Source: an uncultured Aureimonas sp. (lineage in GTDB: Bacteria; Pseudomonadota; Alphaproteobacteria; Rhizobiales; Rhizobiaceae). Taken from it: a stretch of DNA of 40,772 nt. Below the pieces are notes generated by a model. It was not told the DNA's origin and did not search any database. It worked only from the letters and a program-made list of their open reading frames with translations. Shown here in pieces: positions 9,565 to 18,984 of the stretch. The position numbers were made by a program, and so were the translations under genes. The DNA is taken from the NCBI RefSeq assembly GCF_913775355.1, contig NZ_CAJYIU010000163.1, forward strand, positions 1 through 40,772. The letters are read 5' to 3'. The number at the start of each line of letters is the position of its first letter. The stretch's first letter is position 1.

Positions 9565-9918
9565 ATGAAACGACTCGCCCTCGCCATCGCCCTCCTGTCG
9601 ACGACCGCAGTCCTGCCCGCGACCGCACAGGTCGTCACGATCGTCGAACTTGACCGTGACGTCGTTGTCCCCCCGTTCGGCCTGACGGTCGGAAAGCTGG
9701 AGCGTTCCGCCATCACGGATACCGCAGGCAAGCGTCTCGGCGATATCGAGAAGGTCGTCGGCACGGCCGAAGAGGGACCGACCGCTTTGGTCATCAAGGC
9801 CGAAAACAGCGAATCCTCGTATATCGTGCCCCTTGCTCGGTTCGGCTCCGTCAACGGCGCCATCACCGTCGACATCACGACCGCCGACCTCGCCAAGCTC
9901 CCCGTGTACGGTCGATAA
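9565..9918 (+). CDS. Small exported protein, PRC-barrel-like
   Basis: Signal peptide MKRLALAIALLSTTAVLPATAQ; short domain with GKRLGDIEKVVGTAEEGPTALVIKAE. Confidence 0.6.
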   Translation: MKRLALAIALLSTTAVLPATAQVVTIVELDRDVVVPPFGLTVGKLERSAITDTAGKRLGDIEKVVGTAEEGPTALVIKAENSESSYIVPLARFGSVNGAITVDITTADLAKLPVYGR

Positions 9919-9949
9919 TTCAGGCCCTGCTGCGTTCGGTTCGAGCGAT

Positions 9950-9984
9950 CTCGTGCATCCCCAGTTTGTCCGGGGATGCACGAG
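9950..9984. terminator. Strong hairpin 3' of the PRC-like gene
   Basis: CTCGTGCATCCCC (9950-9962)-N9-GGGGATGCACGAG (9972-9984), 13-bp perfect arms; no T-tract follows. Confidence 0.5.
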
Positions 9985-10114
9985 CGCTCTGCCGAAGCGT
10001 ATGTCGCACGCCCTCAGAACCGATCCAAACCTTGAATGGATCGGTATGGTAAAAATGCACCACCGCCGACCGAACATTTTGGTGGCATTGACTGGCACAC
10101 AAAGCATTTTTAAA

Positions 10115-10130
10115 TAGACCAATCGGTCTA
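10115..10130. promoter_or_regulatory. TetR-type palindrome upstream of the OMP gene
   Basis: TAGACC-AATC-GGTCTA, perfect 6-bp arms, 29 nt before the likely ATG at 10159. Confidence 0.65.
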
Positions 10131-10158
10131 ATTGGCCGAGGCATTCGAGGGGAAGACG

Positions 10159-10968
10159 ATGACGATGAAGTTTCTTTTGACATCGGCAGCGCTCGTCGCG
10201 CTGTCGGCACCGGCGTTTTCGGCTGACGTGGTTTATGAAGAGCCGGCGGCACCCGTCGTCGCGCTGGCTCCTGCTTACACGTGGACTGGCTTCTATATCG
10301 GCGGACAGGCCGGCGCTGCCTTCAACAACGAGTCCGGGGACGTCGAGTACAATCCCGCCACTGGTGCGTTCTTTCCGTCGACGTCCTTCGTCGCCGGTGA
10401 CGACAATTCCGACGATGCGGCCTTCGTGGGCGGCGCTCATGTCGGTTTCGACTATCAGATCGACAGCCTGATCATCGGTGCGGTGGCCGACATCAACTAT
10501 ATCGATGCCTCGACGATCTCCAGCTACACGCTCGGTACGGTCGCCACCGGCTTCGATACGTTCGGCGTCTCGCAGGACATCAATTTTATCGCGACCGCCC
10601 GCGCCAAGATCGGTTTCCTGCCGACCGAGCGCCTTGCGATCTATGCAACGGGCGGCGTGGCCTACGCCGATACCGATGTCGAGTTCGTCTCGCCGGGCAT
10701 CCTCAATGCGACGCGCGGTTTTGCCACATCGGTGAGATCCGACAACGACGATGTTGGATATGCTGTCGGTGGCGGAGTCGATTACCTCGTCACGCAGAAT
10801 TTCTCGGTAGGCCTTGAGTATCTGTACACCGACATCGGCGAGACAAACCTCGACGTAACCTACACCAATCCGCTGCTGCCCATCGGACAGCAGACGTTCG
10901 AGACCTCGTCGAACGACGACCTCGACTTCCATACCGTGTGGGCGAAGGCTTCGTTCCGCTTCAACTAA
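10159..10968 (+). CDS. Outer-membrane beta-barrel protein (Omp25/Omp31-like porin family)
   Basis: Signal peptide MTMKFLLTSAALVALSAPAFSA; YTWTGFYIGGQAGAAF; C-terminal DLDFHTVWAKASFRFN ending in aromatic-x-N. ORF opens at 10132; ATG 10159 fits the signal peptide. Confidence 0.9.
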   Translation: MTMKFLLTSAALVALSAPAFSADVVYEEPAAPVVALAPAYTWTGFYIGGQAGAAFNNESGDVEYNPATGAFFPSTSFVAGDDNSDDAAFVGGAHVGFDYQIDSLIIGAVADINYIDASTISSYTLGTVATGFDTFGVSQDINFIATARAKIGFLPTERLAIYATGGVAYADTDVEFVSPGILNATRGFATSVRSDNDDVGYAVGGGVDYLVTQNFSVGLEYLYTDIGETNLDVTYTNPLLPIGQQTFETSSNDDLDFHTVWAKASFRFN

Positions 10969-11014
10969 CTAAGCCTTTGCGAAAAGCGCTCCTGCGTTGA
11001 TCGCGGGGGCCTTC

Positions 11015-11049
11015 GACAGCCTGTCGTTCTCCAGTCCCGGCAGGCTGTC
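11015..11049. terminator. Hairpin downstream of the OMP gene
   Basis: GACAGCCTG (11015-11023)/CAGGCTGTC (11041-11049), perfect 9-bp arms. Confidence 0.4.
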
Positions 11050-11156
11050 ACTCCCTCGAAGTCGTCGCGCAAGTCGCTTCATCATGCCACCGGCATGGCA
11101 ATGGGCAGCAACACTCGCTGCAGACGTCCCTTCCATCCAAGTTTCCGGCGACCGTA

Positions 11157-11282
11157 ATGTTTAGCAAACGAATGACGTTGATCGCTCTTATCGGCGTCTT
11201 CGCGGTGACGATCGTCGCCGGCGGGTCACTGGTCGCCTACTGGGACGGGATGAACCGGACCGACGAGACCGGCGTTCGGTAG
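11157..11282 (+). CDS. Putative 41-aa single-pass membrane peptide
   Basis: MFSKRMTLIALIGVFAVTIVAGGSLVAYWDGMNRTDETGVR; one hydrophobic helix with a basic N-terminus. Below the ORF-track length cutoff. Confidence 0.45.
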   Translation: MFSKRMTLIALIGVFAVTIVAGGSLVAYWDGMNRTDETGVR

Positions 11283-11404
11283 CGATTGGTTCGAAGGTGG
11301 GCATGAAGGCGTTTGTCCGTTTTGGAAGGAACGTCGTCCCCATCATCGCTGCTTAAACGGGCAAGCTCCTGATCGTCCGTGGGACGAAAGAAAGTAATCG
11401 GTGC

Positions 11405-11540
11405 TCAACTTGGGGAAGCCCAATCAAGGCCCTGTTGGCGCCTGATCCAAGCGAGCGCGGTTGCGAGGCAGAAGACGCCGTGGAAACTGGCACCAGTCTT
11501 CCTGCGCCGATGACACTCACGCAGGTCCTGGTGTGACGTG
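11405..11540 (-). pseudogene. IS5-like transposase C-terminal remnant
   Basis: Minus-strand reading SHQDLRECHRRRKTGASFHGVFCLATALAWIRRQQGLDWASPS* resembles IS5-family C-termini (ATRYxKTAxSFxGxxxLAxxxxWIR). Confidence 0.4.
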
Positions 11541-11621
11541 ACCCCCGTTTTTCATCCAGCGGGAGCGAGAGTCCTGTCGTGATCTGACCTGCTACCCGTT
11601 CCTGGACCACTTGGCCGGTCG

Positions 11622-12473
11622 TCATCCAGCTTCGACCGGCGGCGGCGGGCCATGTGCCGCTGACCGGTTCACCAGCGATATCGGCGGTTTGTTGCCGATG
11701 GCACTATGCGGTCGCACCTCGTTGTAGTCTCTACGCCAAGCCTCGCATTTGCGCACCGCGTCGTCGAGGCTCATGAACCAGTGCTGGTTCAGACACTCTG
11801 CCCGGAACTTGCCGTTGAACGACTTGGGTGTTGGCGTTGTCCGTCGGCTTTCCGGGCCGGGAGAAGTCGAGCACGACACCGTGGGTATAGGCCCACAGGT
11901 CCAACTCGCGCGAGACGAACTCGCTCCCCTGGTCGACCCGGATCGACGCGGGATAGCCCACCTCGCCGCAGACGCGTTCGAGCACGCCCACGACGTCGGG
12001 AGCCCGGAAGCTGAAGCGCGGCACCACCGCCGGCGAGAACCGGCTGAAGGTGTCCACGACGGTCAGGATACGCAGCTTCGGTCCCGTCGCGAGCTGGTCA
12101 TGGACAAAATCCATGGCCCATACCTCGTTCGAGCAGGACGCCGCGCAGCGGCCCTCCCGCAGCTTCGCCTTGACCCGGCGCTTGGGTGGTCTGTGCCGCA
12201 GTTGCAGACCCATCTCCTTGTAAAGACGATAGATCCGTTTTGCGTTCACGTCCCAGCCCTCCCGCCGAAGCAAGACGTGGATGCGTCGATACCCATAGCG
12301 CACCCGCGTCTCGGCGATCTCCTTCACTCGCTTCTTCAGATCGGCCTGATCGGCGCGGCGCCCACGATAGTGGTAGCTTGATCGCTCCGCCCGAAGCACA
12401 GTACAGGCCCGCCGGATGCTGACCTGCCACGTGCTCCTGACGTCGTCGACGAGCTGCCGGCGCCGGTCAGGCC
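11622..12473 (-). pseudogene. IS3-family OrfB (DDE transposase), frame-disrupted
   Basis: Integrase-core sequence (RYGYRRIHVLLRREGW...VWAMDFVHDQL...RVDQGSEFVSRELDLWAY...GKPTDNAN) changes frame at about 11825 and continues as SFNGKFRAECLNQHWFMSLDDAVRKCEAWRRDYNEVRPHSAIGNKPP. Confidence 0.88.
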
Positions 12474-12740
12474 TCAGAGCTTTCGCGAGACGACATCCTG
12501 CAACATCGCCTTGTCGAGGCTGAGATCCGCAACCAGCCGCTTCAGCTTGGCATTCTCATCCTCGAGTTGGCGCAGTCGCCGCATCTCCGACGGCATAAGC
12601 CCCGCGTACTTCCTGCGCCAGGCGTAGAACGTCGCCTCGCTGATCCCGGTCTTGCGGCACACTTCGCCGACGCTCGTGCCGTCCTCAGCCTGCTTCAGCA
12701 CGAACGCGATCTGCGCCTCGGAAAACTTCGACCTCTTCAT
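12474..12740 (-). CDS. IS3-family OrfA (HTH)
   Basis: MKRSKFSEAQIAFVLKQAEDGTSVGEVCRKTGISEATFYAWRRKYAG. Confidence 0.93.
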   Translation of the reverse strand: MKRSKFSEAQIAFVLKQAEDGTSVGEVCRKTGISEATFYAWRRKYAGLMPSEMRRLRQLEDENAKLKRLVADLSLDKAMLQDVVSRKL

Positions 12741-12818
12741 TTCAAGCTCCTCTTCCGGCCCTCCTTCATAACTGGAATTTTCCAGCTCAGAACGGTCCAG
12801 GAAACGGGCAGCAGGTCA

Positions 12819-13316
12819 CCTGTATCACTGCCGCGATCGTCTTGGCGTTTGTGCCCGATCCCACCCGCACCGCGACACCGTCGATCTTCAGCTTGATCCC
12901 ACCGATGGGCTGGCGTGCCGCCCGTTGACGCCGCTTCGGCTTGGCCGGTGCCGTCACCGAAGCCGGAGGCTCCGCCTCGACGACCACCGGAACGAAGGCT
13001 GGCACGAGCGGGGCGGCTTCCGGCTCAATGCGCGCTTCCCGGCGCCACCCGAAGACCTGAAGCGGGCGAAGGCCATGGCGGCGGGCGACCTACGACACAA
13101 CGGCTCCCGGCGCCAGCGTCTCTTCCAGAACCCGCACCTTCTGGTCGGGGGACAACTGTCGGCGGCCGCCAGCCCCGTTGATGATCTCTATACGGCGCAC
13201 CGGGCGCGAAGGGTCAGGCCTACGGTCAAATCCAGACACAAAACGATTTTTATCTTGGATCGTCAGACTCCGCGCTCGCGAAAAGAAACGGAAGGTGGGG
13301 CCGGGAGAACGCTTAC
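12819..13316 (-). pseudogene. IS66-family element fragment (one end plus broken OrfA/TnpA)
   Basis: Minus strand RRIEIINGAGGRRQLSPDQKVRVLEETLAPGAVVS*VARRHGL... then MPAFVPVVVEAE...GGIKLKIDGVAVRVGSGTNAKTIAAVIQ; possible IS66-type end GTAAGCGTTCTCCC (minus strand, ending about 13316). In-frame stop, and truncated by the IS407-group element. Confidence 0.75.
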
Positions 13317-13625
13317 GGATAGTAATGCCACTCAGCGTCCGCTTTCGCGCGAATTGGCCGTGCGCACTTGTGATTTGGAAAGGTTGAAACCGGATGGTCA
13401 CTTCCCGACGTCCGCTTTCAGGGCGCTCACCGACGCGGAGGGGTCGTTTCCGGAACAGCAGCTCTCTGACTGGCCAACCCACAAGCTGCCGGTCGACTTT
13501 CGGCACATTGCCCTTCTTTAAAAGAATGTCTCGCAACAGTTTTTGTCAGCATAGTTACTTATTTGCCCATCGTTGCCAGAGGGGACGAGCTTATTGTTGA
13601 GTTTCCTGCATTTAATTAGCAGACG

Positions 13626-14705
13626 TCATCCAAAACGTTGCTGGGATTCAGCGTCGAAAAGGTGGACGCGCTCGGGCTGAATCCGGATGGGAAGCACGTC
13701 GCCTGGTCCGCCGGCGAGATGGTCGCGCAGGACGACGACGAGATCGTCTTCGCCGAGCTTAACTACGAGTTGCGTCTCGGAACCCATGGGTTCGATGACC
13801 GAGATGATGCCCATTCCGTGCGTGGCAGCGACGTCGCCGAGATGGATGTGTTCCGGCCGGATGCCGTAGACGATACGTCTGTTTGCGTTCAGCTTCATGG
13901 CGCCTTCCGGCAGCGGCAGGAGGGTGCCGCCCTTGCTACGGAACATCAGCTCCGCCTTGTCGGAGACGATGTCGCCTTCAAGAAGATTCATCGACGGCGA
14001 GCCGATGAAGGCGGCGACGAAGAGATTGCGCGGCGCATTGTAGAGATCGAGCGGTCGCCCGACCTGCTCCACCTGTCCCCCATTCATCACCACAATCCGG
14101 TCGGCCATCGTCATCGCTTCGATCTGGTCGTGCGTGACATAGACCATCGTCGTCTTCAGCCGCTGGTGCAGCGACTTGATTTCCGCGCGCATCTGCACGC
14201 GCAGCTTGGCGTCGAGGTTCGACAGCGGTTCGTCAAAGAGGAAGACCTTGGGATCGCGCACGATGGCGCGGCCCATGGCGACGCGCTGGCGCTGGCCCCC
14301 CGAGAGCTGCTTCGGCAGCCGTTCGAGAAGGGGCCCGAGCGCGAGGATGTCTGCCGCCTTGCGCACGCGCTCGGCGATCGTGGCCTTGTCGCTTTTGGCC
14401 AGACGAAGCGAGAAGCCCATGTTTTCTGCCACCGACATGTGCGGGTAGAGTGCATAGGTCTGAAACACCATGGCGACGTCCCGCTCCTTGGGCGGCACGT
14501 CGTTCACGGCCCGTCCGCCGATGCGGATGTCGCCGCCGGTGATCTTCTCGAGGCCGGCGATCATTCGCAGGAGGGTCGATTTTCCGCACCCCGACGGACC
14601 GACGAGGATGACGAACTCGCCGTCGGCGATGTCGAGGTCGACATCCTTGATGACGGCATGGGCACCGTAAGATTTCTGGACGCCACTGAGGGAGAGGGGG
14701 GCCAT
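13626..14705 (-). CDS. Carbohydrate ABC transporter ATP-binding protein (UgpC/MsmK-like)
   Basis: Walker A GPSGCGKSTLLR, signature LSGGQRQRVAMGRAI, Walker B VFLFDEPLSNLD, H-loop VTHDQIEA, C-terminal TOBE-like region. Confidence 0.95.
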   Translation of the reverse strand: MAPLSLSGVQKSYGAHAVIKDVDLDIADGEFVILVGPSGCGKSTLLRMIAGLEKITGGDIRIGGRAVNDVPPKERDVAMVFQTYALYPHMSVAENMGFSLRLAKSDKATIAERVRKAADILALGPLLERLPKQLSGGQRQRVAMGRAIVRDPKVFLFDEPLSNLDAKLRVQMRAEIKSLHQRLKTTMVYVTHDQIEAMTMADRIVVMNGGQVEQVGRPLDLYNAPRNLFVAAFIGSPSMNLLEGDIVSDKAELMFRSKGGTLLPLPEGAMKLNANRRIVYGIRPEHIHLGDVAATHGMGIISVIEPMGSETQLVVKLGEDDLVVVLRDHLAGGPGDVLPIRIQPERVHLFDAESQQRFG

Positions 14706-14764
14706 GGCTGCTCCTTGAGCGGTCGGCGGATGGGGCGGATGACGAGTTCAAGCACCGAACGGCG

Positions 14765-15790
14765 TCACATCACGAAGACGGCTTTTTCAGTCCTGCGCTC
14801 GTCGAACATGCGGAAGGCCGTCTCGGCGTCGTCCAGCGCGAAGCGGTGTGTGGCGAGGCGTTCGAGATCAATGTTCTTGGCCTCGATGACGCGCGTGATC
14901 TCGGGGTATTCGGCAATGTTGAAGTACCAGGACCCGAAAATCGTCACCTGCTTGCGGATCAGCTGTTCGCTCGGACGGATCGTCGTCTCGCGGCTCTCGC
15001 CGACGCAGGCGAGCTGGCCGAACGGGGCGAGCGCGTCGAGCGCCATGTTCTGTGCACCGCCGTTGCCCGAGCAGTCGATCGCCCGGTCGAGGCCATGGCC
15101 TTGCGTGAAGTCCTTCAACGTCGCGAGGGAGGCGGGATCCGTCGGGTCGAGCGCGAGATCGGCCCCGAGTTCGAGCGAGAAGCGTCGGCGCTCCTCGATG
15201 GGATCGAATGTAACGACGCGCCCTCCAAGTGCCTTGGCGGCCAGGGTTCCGGCCGAGCCCATTGGTCCAAGTCCCCAGATGCCCACCGTCTTCGACCCGT
15301 CGATGCCGAGCTTCCTGCTCGCCGAATAGAGCGTGCCGAAGGCATCCGTGGAGATGGCCGCCGCAACGAAGGACATGGAATCGGGAATGCGCAGGAGGTT
15401 CCGGGCGGGAACCGCGAGGTATTCGGCGTTGCCGCCATCCTGCGTGAAGCCGAGGCAGGTCCATTGCGGGCAGAGGAACATCGAGCCCTGCCGGCAATAT
15501 TCGCAGGTGCCGCAGCCGACGGCGAGGTACACCGCGACCCGGTCGCCGGAGCGGAACTGGGTGACGGCGGCGCCGACCTCGACGACGATCCCTGCTGGCT
15601 CGTGTCCGGTGATGCAGCGTCCGGCTGCCTCACCGCCCACCGTGGCATCGCCACCGTAGTAGAGGCTCATGTCGGACCGGCATATGCAGGAGGCCTTGAC
15701 CTGGACCAGGACTTCGTCCGCGCGAGGCGTCGGCACTTCGACGGCGCGAATTTCGACACGCTTGTTGCCGGGGAGATAGACGGCTTTCAT
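14765..15790 (-). CDS. Zinc-dependent alcohol/polyol dehydrogenase (MDR)
   Basis: CRSDM, GHEPAGIVVEVG, structural-zinc cysteines GCGTCEYCRQGSMFLC, GLGPMGSAG. Confidence 0.92.
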   Translation of the reverse strand: MKAVYLPGNKRVEIRAVEVPTPRADEVLVQVKASCICRSDMSLYYGGDATVGGEAAGRCITGHEPAGIVVEVGAAVTQFRSGDRVAVYLAVGCGTCEYCRQGSMFLCPQWTCLGFTQDGGNAEYLAVPARNLLRIPDSMSFVAAAISTDAFGTLYSASRKLGIDGSKTVGIWGLGPMGSAGTLAAKALGGRVVTFDPIEERRRFSLELGADLALDPTDPASLATLKDFTQGHGLDRAIDCSGNGGAQNMALDALAPFGQLACVGESRETTIRPSEQLIRKQVTIFGSWYFNIAEYPEITRVIEAKNIDLERLATHRFALDDAETAFRMFDERRTEKAVFVM

Positions 15791-15811
15791 CGGATGTTCC
15801 TGAGCCTGGTT

Positions 15812-16630
15812 TCACTTCACCGCGCCGGCCGTCAGGCCACGCACGAACGAGCGCTGCATGAGAAGAAAGAGGACGACGAGCGGCGCGAAGGCGATGGTGC
15901 CTGCAGCGGCGATGCCGCCGTAGTCGACGCCGTAGCGCCCCTGCAGCGAGGCTGCGCCGACGGTCAGCGGCTTCAGCGTCTCCGTCTGAAGCACCACGAG
16001 CGGCAGGAGATATTCCTGCCAGGAGAAGAGGAATACGATGAGGGCGAGCGACATCAAACCGGGCTTGGCGACGGGCACCACGACCTTGAGAAAGACCTCC
16101 GGCATGGTTGCCCCGTCCATGATCGCCGCCTCGATCAGCTCGTTCGGCACGTCCTGCATGACGGTGCGCATCATGAAGATTGAGAAGGGCATCAGCAGTG
16201 CGGCCTGCGGAAGGATGACGCCGAGGCGCGTGTCGAGAAGGCCGACGGCCTGGAGGTTACCGTAGAGCGCGACGATGACCGACGGGGCCGGCAGCACGAG
16301 ACCGGCGAGGAAGAGGACGAAGAAGGCCTCCTTGCCGCGAAAGGCGAGCTTGGCGAAGGCGAAGCCGGCGATCGGCGCCGTCAGCACGATCAGCGCCGTC
16401 GAGGACACAGCTAGGAGGACGCTGTTGGCGAAATAGGTGGAGAAGCCGGACTGCGTCCAGACGCGGGCGTAGTTGGACAGGTCGATCGGCCAACTCAGAG
16501 CCAGCGGCGCAGCGAAGAGATCGGCCTCGCTGCGCACCGAGGCGAGCAGCACGAGATAGACGGGCAACAGGGCATAGAGCGCAAAAAGCGTCAGGACGCC
16601 GTACTGAAGGATGCGGCCGGCTCGGATCAT
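15812..16630 (-). CDS. Carbohydrate ABC transporter permease (MalG-like)
   Basis: MIRAGRILQYGVLTLFALYALLPVYLVLLASVRSEADL...EAAIMDGATMPEVFLKVVVPVAKPGL EAA loop; start at the CAT at 16628-16630. Confidence 0.93.
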   Translation of the reverse strand: MIRAGRILQYGVLTLFALYALLPVYLVLLASVRSEADLFAAPLALSWPIDLSNYARVWTQSGFSTYFANSVLLAVSSTALIVLTAPIAGFAFAKLAFRGKEAFFVLFLAGLVLPAPSVIVALYGNLQAVGLLDTRLGVILPQAALLMPFSIFMMRTVMQDVPNELIEAAIMDGATMPEVFLKVVVPVAKPGLMSLALIVFLFSWQEYLLPLVVLQTETLKPLTVGAASLQGRYGVDYGGIAAAGTIAFAPLVVLFLLMQRSFVRGLTAGAVK

Positions 16631-17487
16631 CGTGTCCTCAAGATACGGAAGCTCACGGCGCTGATCGTCAGGACGATCGCGAGGAGGACGACGGACAGGG
16701 CGGCGGCGTAGCCGAAGTCGCCGACGAGGAAGAAGGTCTTGTAGATATGGGTGGTGAGAACTTCCGTCGCGTAGCCCGGCCCACCCTGCGTCGTGACCCA
16801 GACGAGATCGAAGAATCTCATTGCCTCGATCGCGGCGTAGAGGCCGAGGAAGAGCGTGGTCGACTTCAGAAGCGGCACCGTGATGAAGCGGAAGCGCTGC
16901 CACCAGGTCGCGCCGTCCAATGAGGCCGCCTCGTAGAGCGACGGATCCACGGACTGGATCGCGGCGAGATAGATGACGACGCAGAAGCCGAAGAAGGTCC
17001 AAGCCCCGACGATGTTCAGCGAAACGAGGGCGCTTGAGGGCTCCGCCAGCCAGGCACCGGCGAGATGGCCGAGGCCGGCGATGTCGAGGCCCCAGTTGGC
17101 GAGGCCGAAGAGCGGGTTGTAGATCCATCCCCAGATGATCCCGGCGACGACGAGCGGGATGGTCCGAGGCAGGAAGTAGATGGCCCCGAGGACGCGGACC
17201 GTGCGCGGCGACATCTCGGCAAGGATCGCCGACAACAGGAGGCCCGCCATCAGCGGAAAGGCCAGCGTCAGGACGACCCAGATGGCGTTGTGCCCAAGGG
17301 CAGCCCAGAACACCCCGTCAGAACCGAGACGCAGATAGTTCGAGACGCCGGCAAAGCCTTGGACGATGCCGTTGTCAAATTTTAAGAACGAGTACACCGC
17401 CACCTGCCCGATCGGCAGTCCAACGAAGAGCATGTAGAGCGCGAAGGCTGGCAGAATGAAAAGATACGCCAGGCGGGTCTCGAACAT
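16627..17487 (-). CDS. Carbohydrate ABC transporter permease (MalF-like)
   Basis: LAYLFILPAFALYMLFVGLPIG...YEAASLDGATWWQRFRFITVPLLKSTT EAA loop. Confidence 0.93.
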   Translation of the reverse strand: MFETRLAYLFILPAFALYMLFVGLPIGQVAVYSFLKFDNGIVQGFAGVSNYLRLGSDGVFWAALGHNAIWVVLTLAFPLMAGLLLSAILAEMSPRTVRVLGAIYFLPRTIPLVVAGIIWGWIYNPLFGLANWGLDIAGLGHLAGAWLAEPSSALVSLNIVGAWTFFGFCVVIYLAAIQSVDPSLYEAASLDGATWWQRFRFITVPLLKSTTLFLGLYAAIEAMRFFDLVWVTTQGGPGYATEVLTTHIYKTFFLVGDFGYAAALSVVLLAIVLTISAVSFRILRTR

Positions 17488-17620
17488 GGAAGATCATCTC
17501 CTGGAGGGTGGACGCGGCGGCCTCGTTCCCCGGCGGATGGACGAGGCGCGTCGAGGCGACGCCCCTCGTTGAGGGCGTCACGAGACGGCCGCGACGGGAC
17601 GAGCTTCGGATCGGCGGGGC

Positions 17621-18913
17621 TTAGGGCACCCAGCGCTCATTGTTGGCCTTGGCGGCCTCCCACGACGACTGCAGCGTTGCGAGAAACTCGGCGGGTTCGC
17701 TCTGGCCGCCGGCAAGGCGCTGCAGTTCGGAGTAAAGAACCTGCGTGACGCTTTCAGGCAAGGTCGTGTGAAGGTCATAGAAGTTGGTGTCGGGTGTCGC
17801 GAGACCCGCCGCGAAGAACTCCTTCACCACCGGCAGCACGTCCCAGCCCTCGATTTCCTCGACGGTCGAGCCGATCGGCACGAGGAACCCCTTCTCGCCC
17901 CACGTCTTTCGGTTCTCGGGCGTCAGCAGGCAGTCGACATAGGCCGCGGCCGCATCCTTGACGGGCTGCGCCGACTTTTCGGCAATCTGCCACTGCGAAC
18001 CCTCGCCCCACATCGTACCGGCGGGAATGCCCTCGCCGATCGGCGGCAGCATGAAGACGCCAAGGTCGAACTTGGCGCCGCGGGCGATGTCCTGAAGAAC
18101 CCAGGTTCCCGTGATCGTCATCGCAGCACGCCCGCCCAGGAACAGGGCGTTGGCCTCATCATAGCCGACGCCGTTGAAGCCGCGCGGGAAATAGCCTTTC
18201 GCGGTCCAGTCCTTCAGCGTCGTGGCGGCCTTGAGGAAGGGAGCATCGGTCCATTTGCCGTCGCGAAACAGAACGTCCTCTTCCATCTGACGGCCGGCCG
18301 AGAGGCCGAAGAGCAGCGAAAGCGTGTTGGTGGCGGGCCAGCGGTCGCGGTTGCCGAAGGCGATCGGCGTGTAGCCGGCCTGCTTGATCTTGTCGGCGGC
18401 CGCCTCGAACTCGGCGAAGGTCTTCGGCACGGAGAGCCCGAGCTCGGCGAAGATCGCCTTGTTATAGTAGACGCCCATCAGGTCCTGTTCCATCGGCACA
18501 CCGTAGAGGGAGCCTTGATAGGAGTTCCTGCCGCGGTAGAAGGCGTTGATACCCGCCCACTTGTATTGATCGTAGTATCCGTCGAGCTTGGCGAGGCGAC
18601 CGTTACGGGCATAGCCCGAAAGAACGGCCGCGGCGGGCCATGTGTAGGCGAGATCCGGTGTCTCGTTCGCCGACACGGCGAGGCGATAGGTCTCGCGGAT
18701 ACCGATCGAGGGCACCACGGTGCGCTTGACGTCGAGGTTCGGCAGCTTCGCCTCGCAGGCGCTGATCAGCGCCTCCATGGCTGGCCCAGCCGCCGTGATG
18801 CCGGTGGCGGCGAACTGGTCCCATTGCACGACGGGCGTTTTTTCCTGCGCGAGGGCGGGGGCCGACACGGTGGCGGCGAGCATGACAAAAGCGATGCGGC
18901 GAACGATCGACAT
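17621..18913 (-). CDS. Extracellular sugar-binding protein (SBP family 1)
   Basis: Signal peptide MSIVRRIAFVMLAATVSAPALAQ; YQGSLYGVPMEQDLMGVYYNKAIFAELGLSVPKTFAEFEAAADKIK. Confidence 0.93.
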   Translation of the reverse strand: MSIVRRIAFVMLAATVSAPALAQEKTPVVQWDQFAATGITAAGPAMEALISACEAKLPNLDVKRTVVPSIGIRETYRLAVSANETPDLAYTWPAAAVLSGYARNGRLAKLDGYYDQYKWAGINAFYRGRNSYQGSLYGVPMEQDLMGVYYNKAIFAELGLSVPKTFAEFEAAADKIKQAGYTPIAFGNRDRWPATNTLSLLFGLSAGRQMEEDVLFRDGKWTDAPFLKAATTLKDWTAKGYFPRGFNGVGYDEANALFLGGRAAMTITGTWVLQDIARGAKFDLGVFMLPPIGEGIPAGTMWGEGSQWQIAEKSAQPVKDAAAAYVDCLLTPENRKTWGEKGFLVPIGSTVEEIEGWDVLPVVKEFFAAGLATPDTNFYDLHTTLPESVTQVLYSELQRLAGGQSEPAEFLATLQSSWEAAKANNERWVP

Positions 18914-18984
18914 GAATGAAGTCCTCCCAGAGATTCAAGATGCAGTGCAAAGCGATGGCCTCTCCCAAAGCCGCCGGACGTCGG

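Larger units (their letters stand above)
11585..12818 (-). mobile_element. IS3-family (IS407 group) insertion sequence
   Basis: Terminal inverted repeats TGACCTGCTACCCGTTCCTGGACC (left) and TGACCTGCTGCCCGTTTCCTGGACC (right, reverse complement); OrfA and OrfB within; about 1.23 kb. Confidence 0.9.

Noticed and set aside
13638-15329. 563-aa plus-strand ORF across the ATPase and dehydrogenase genes
   Set aside because: Antisense to two strongly recognisable minus-strand genes; no motifs.
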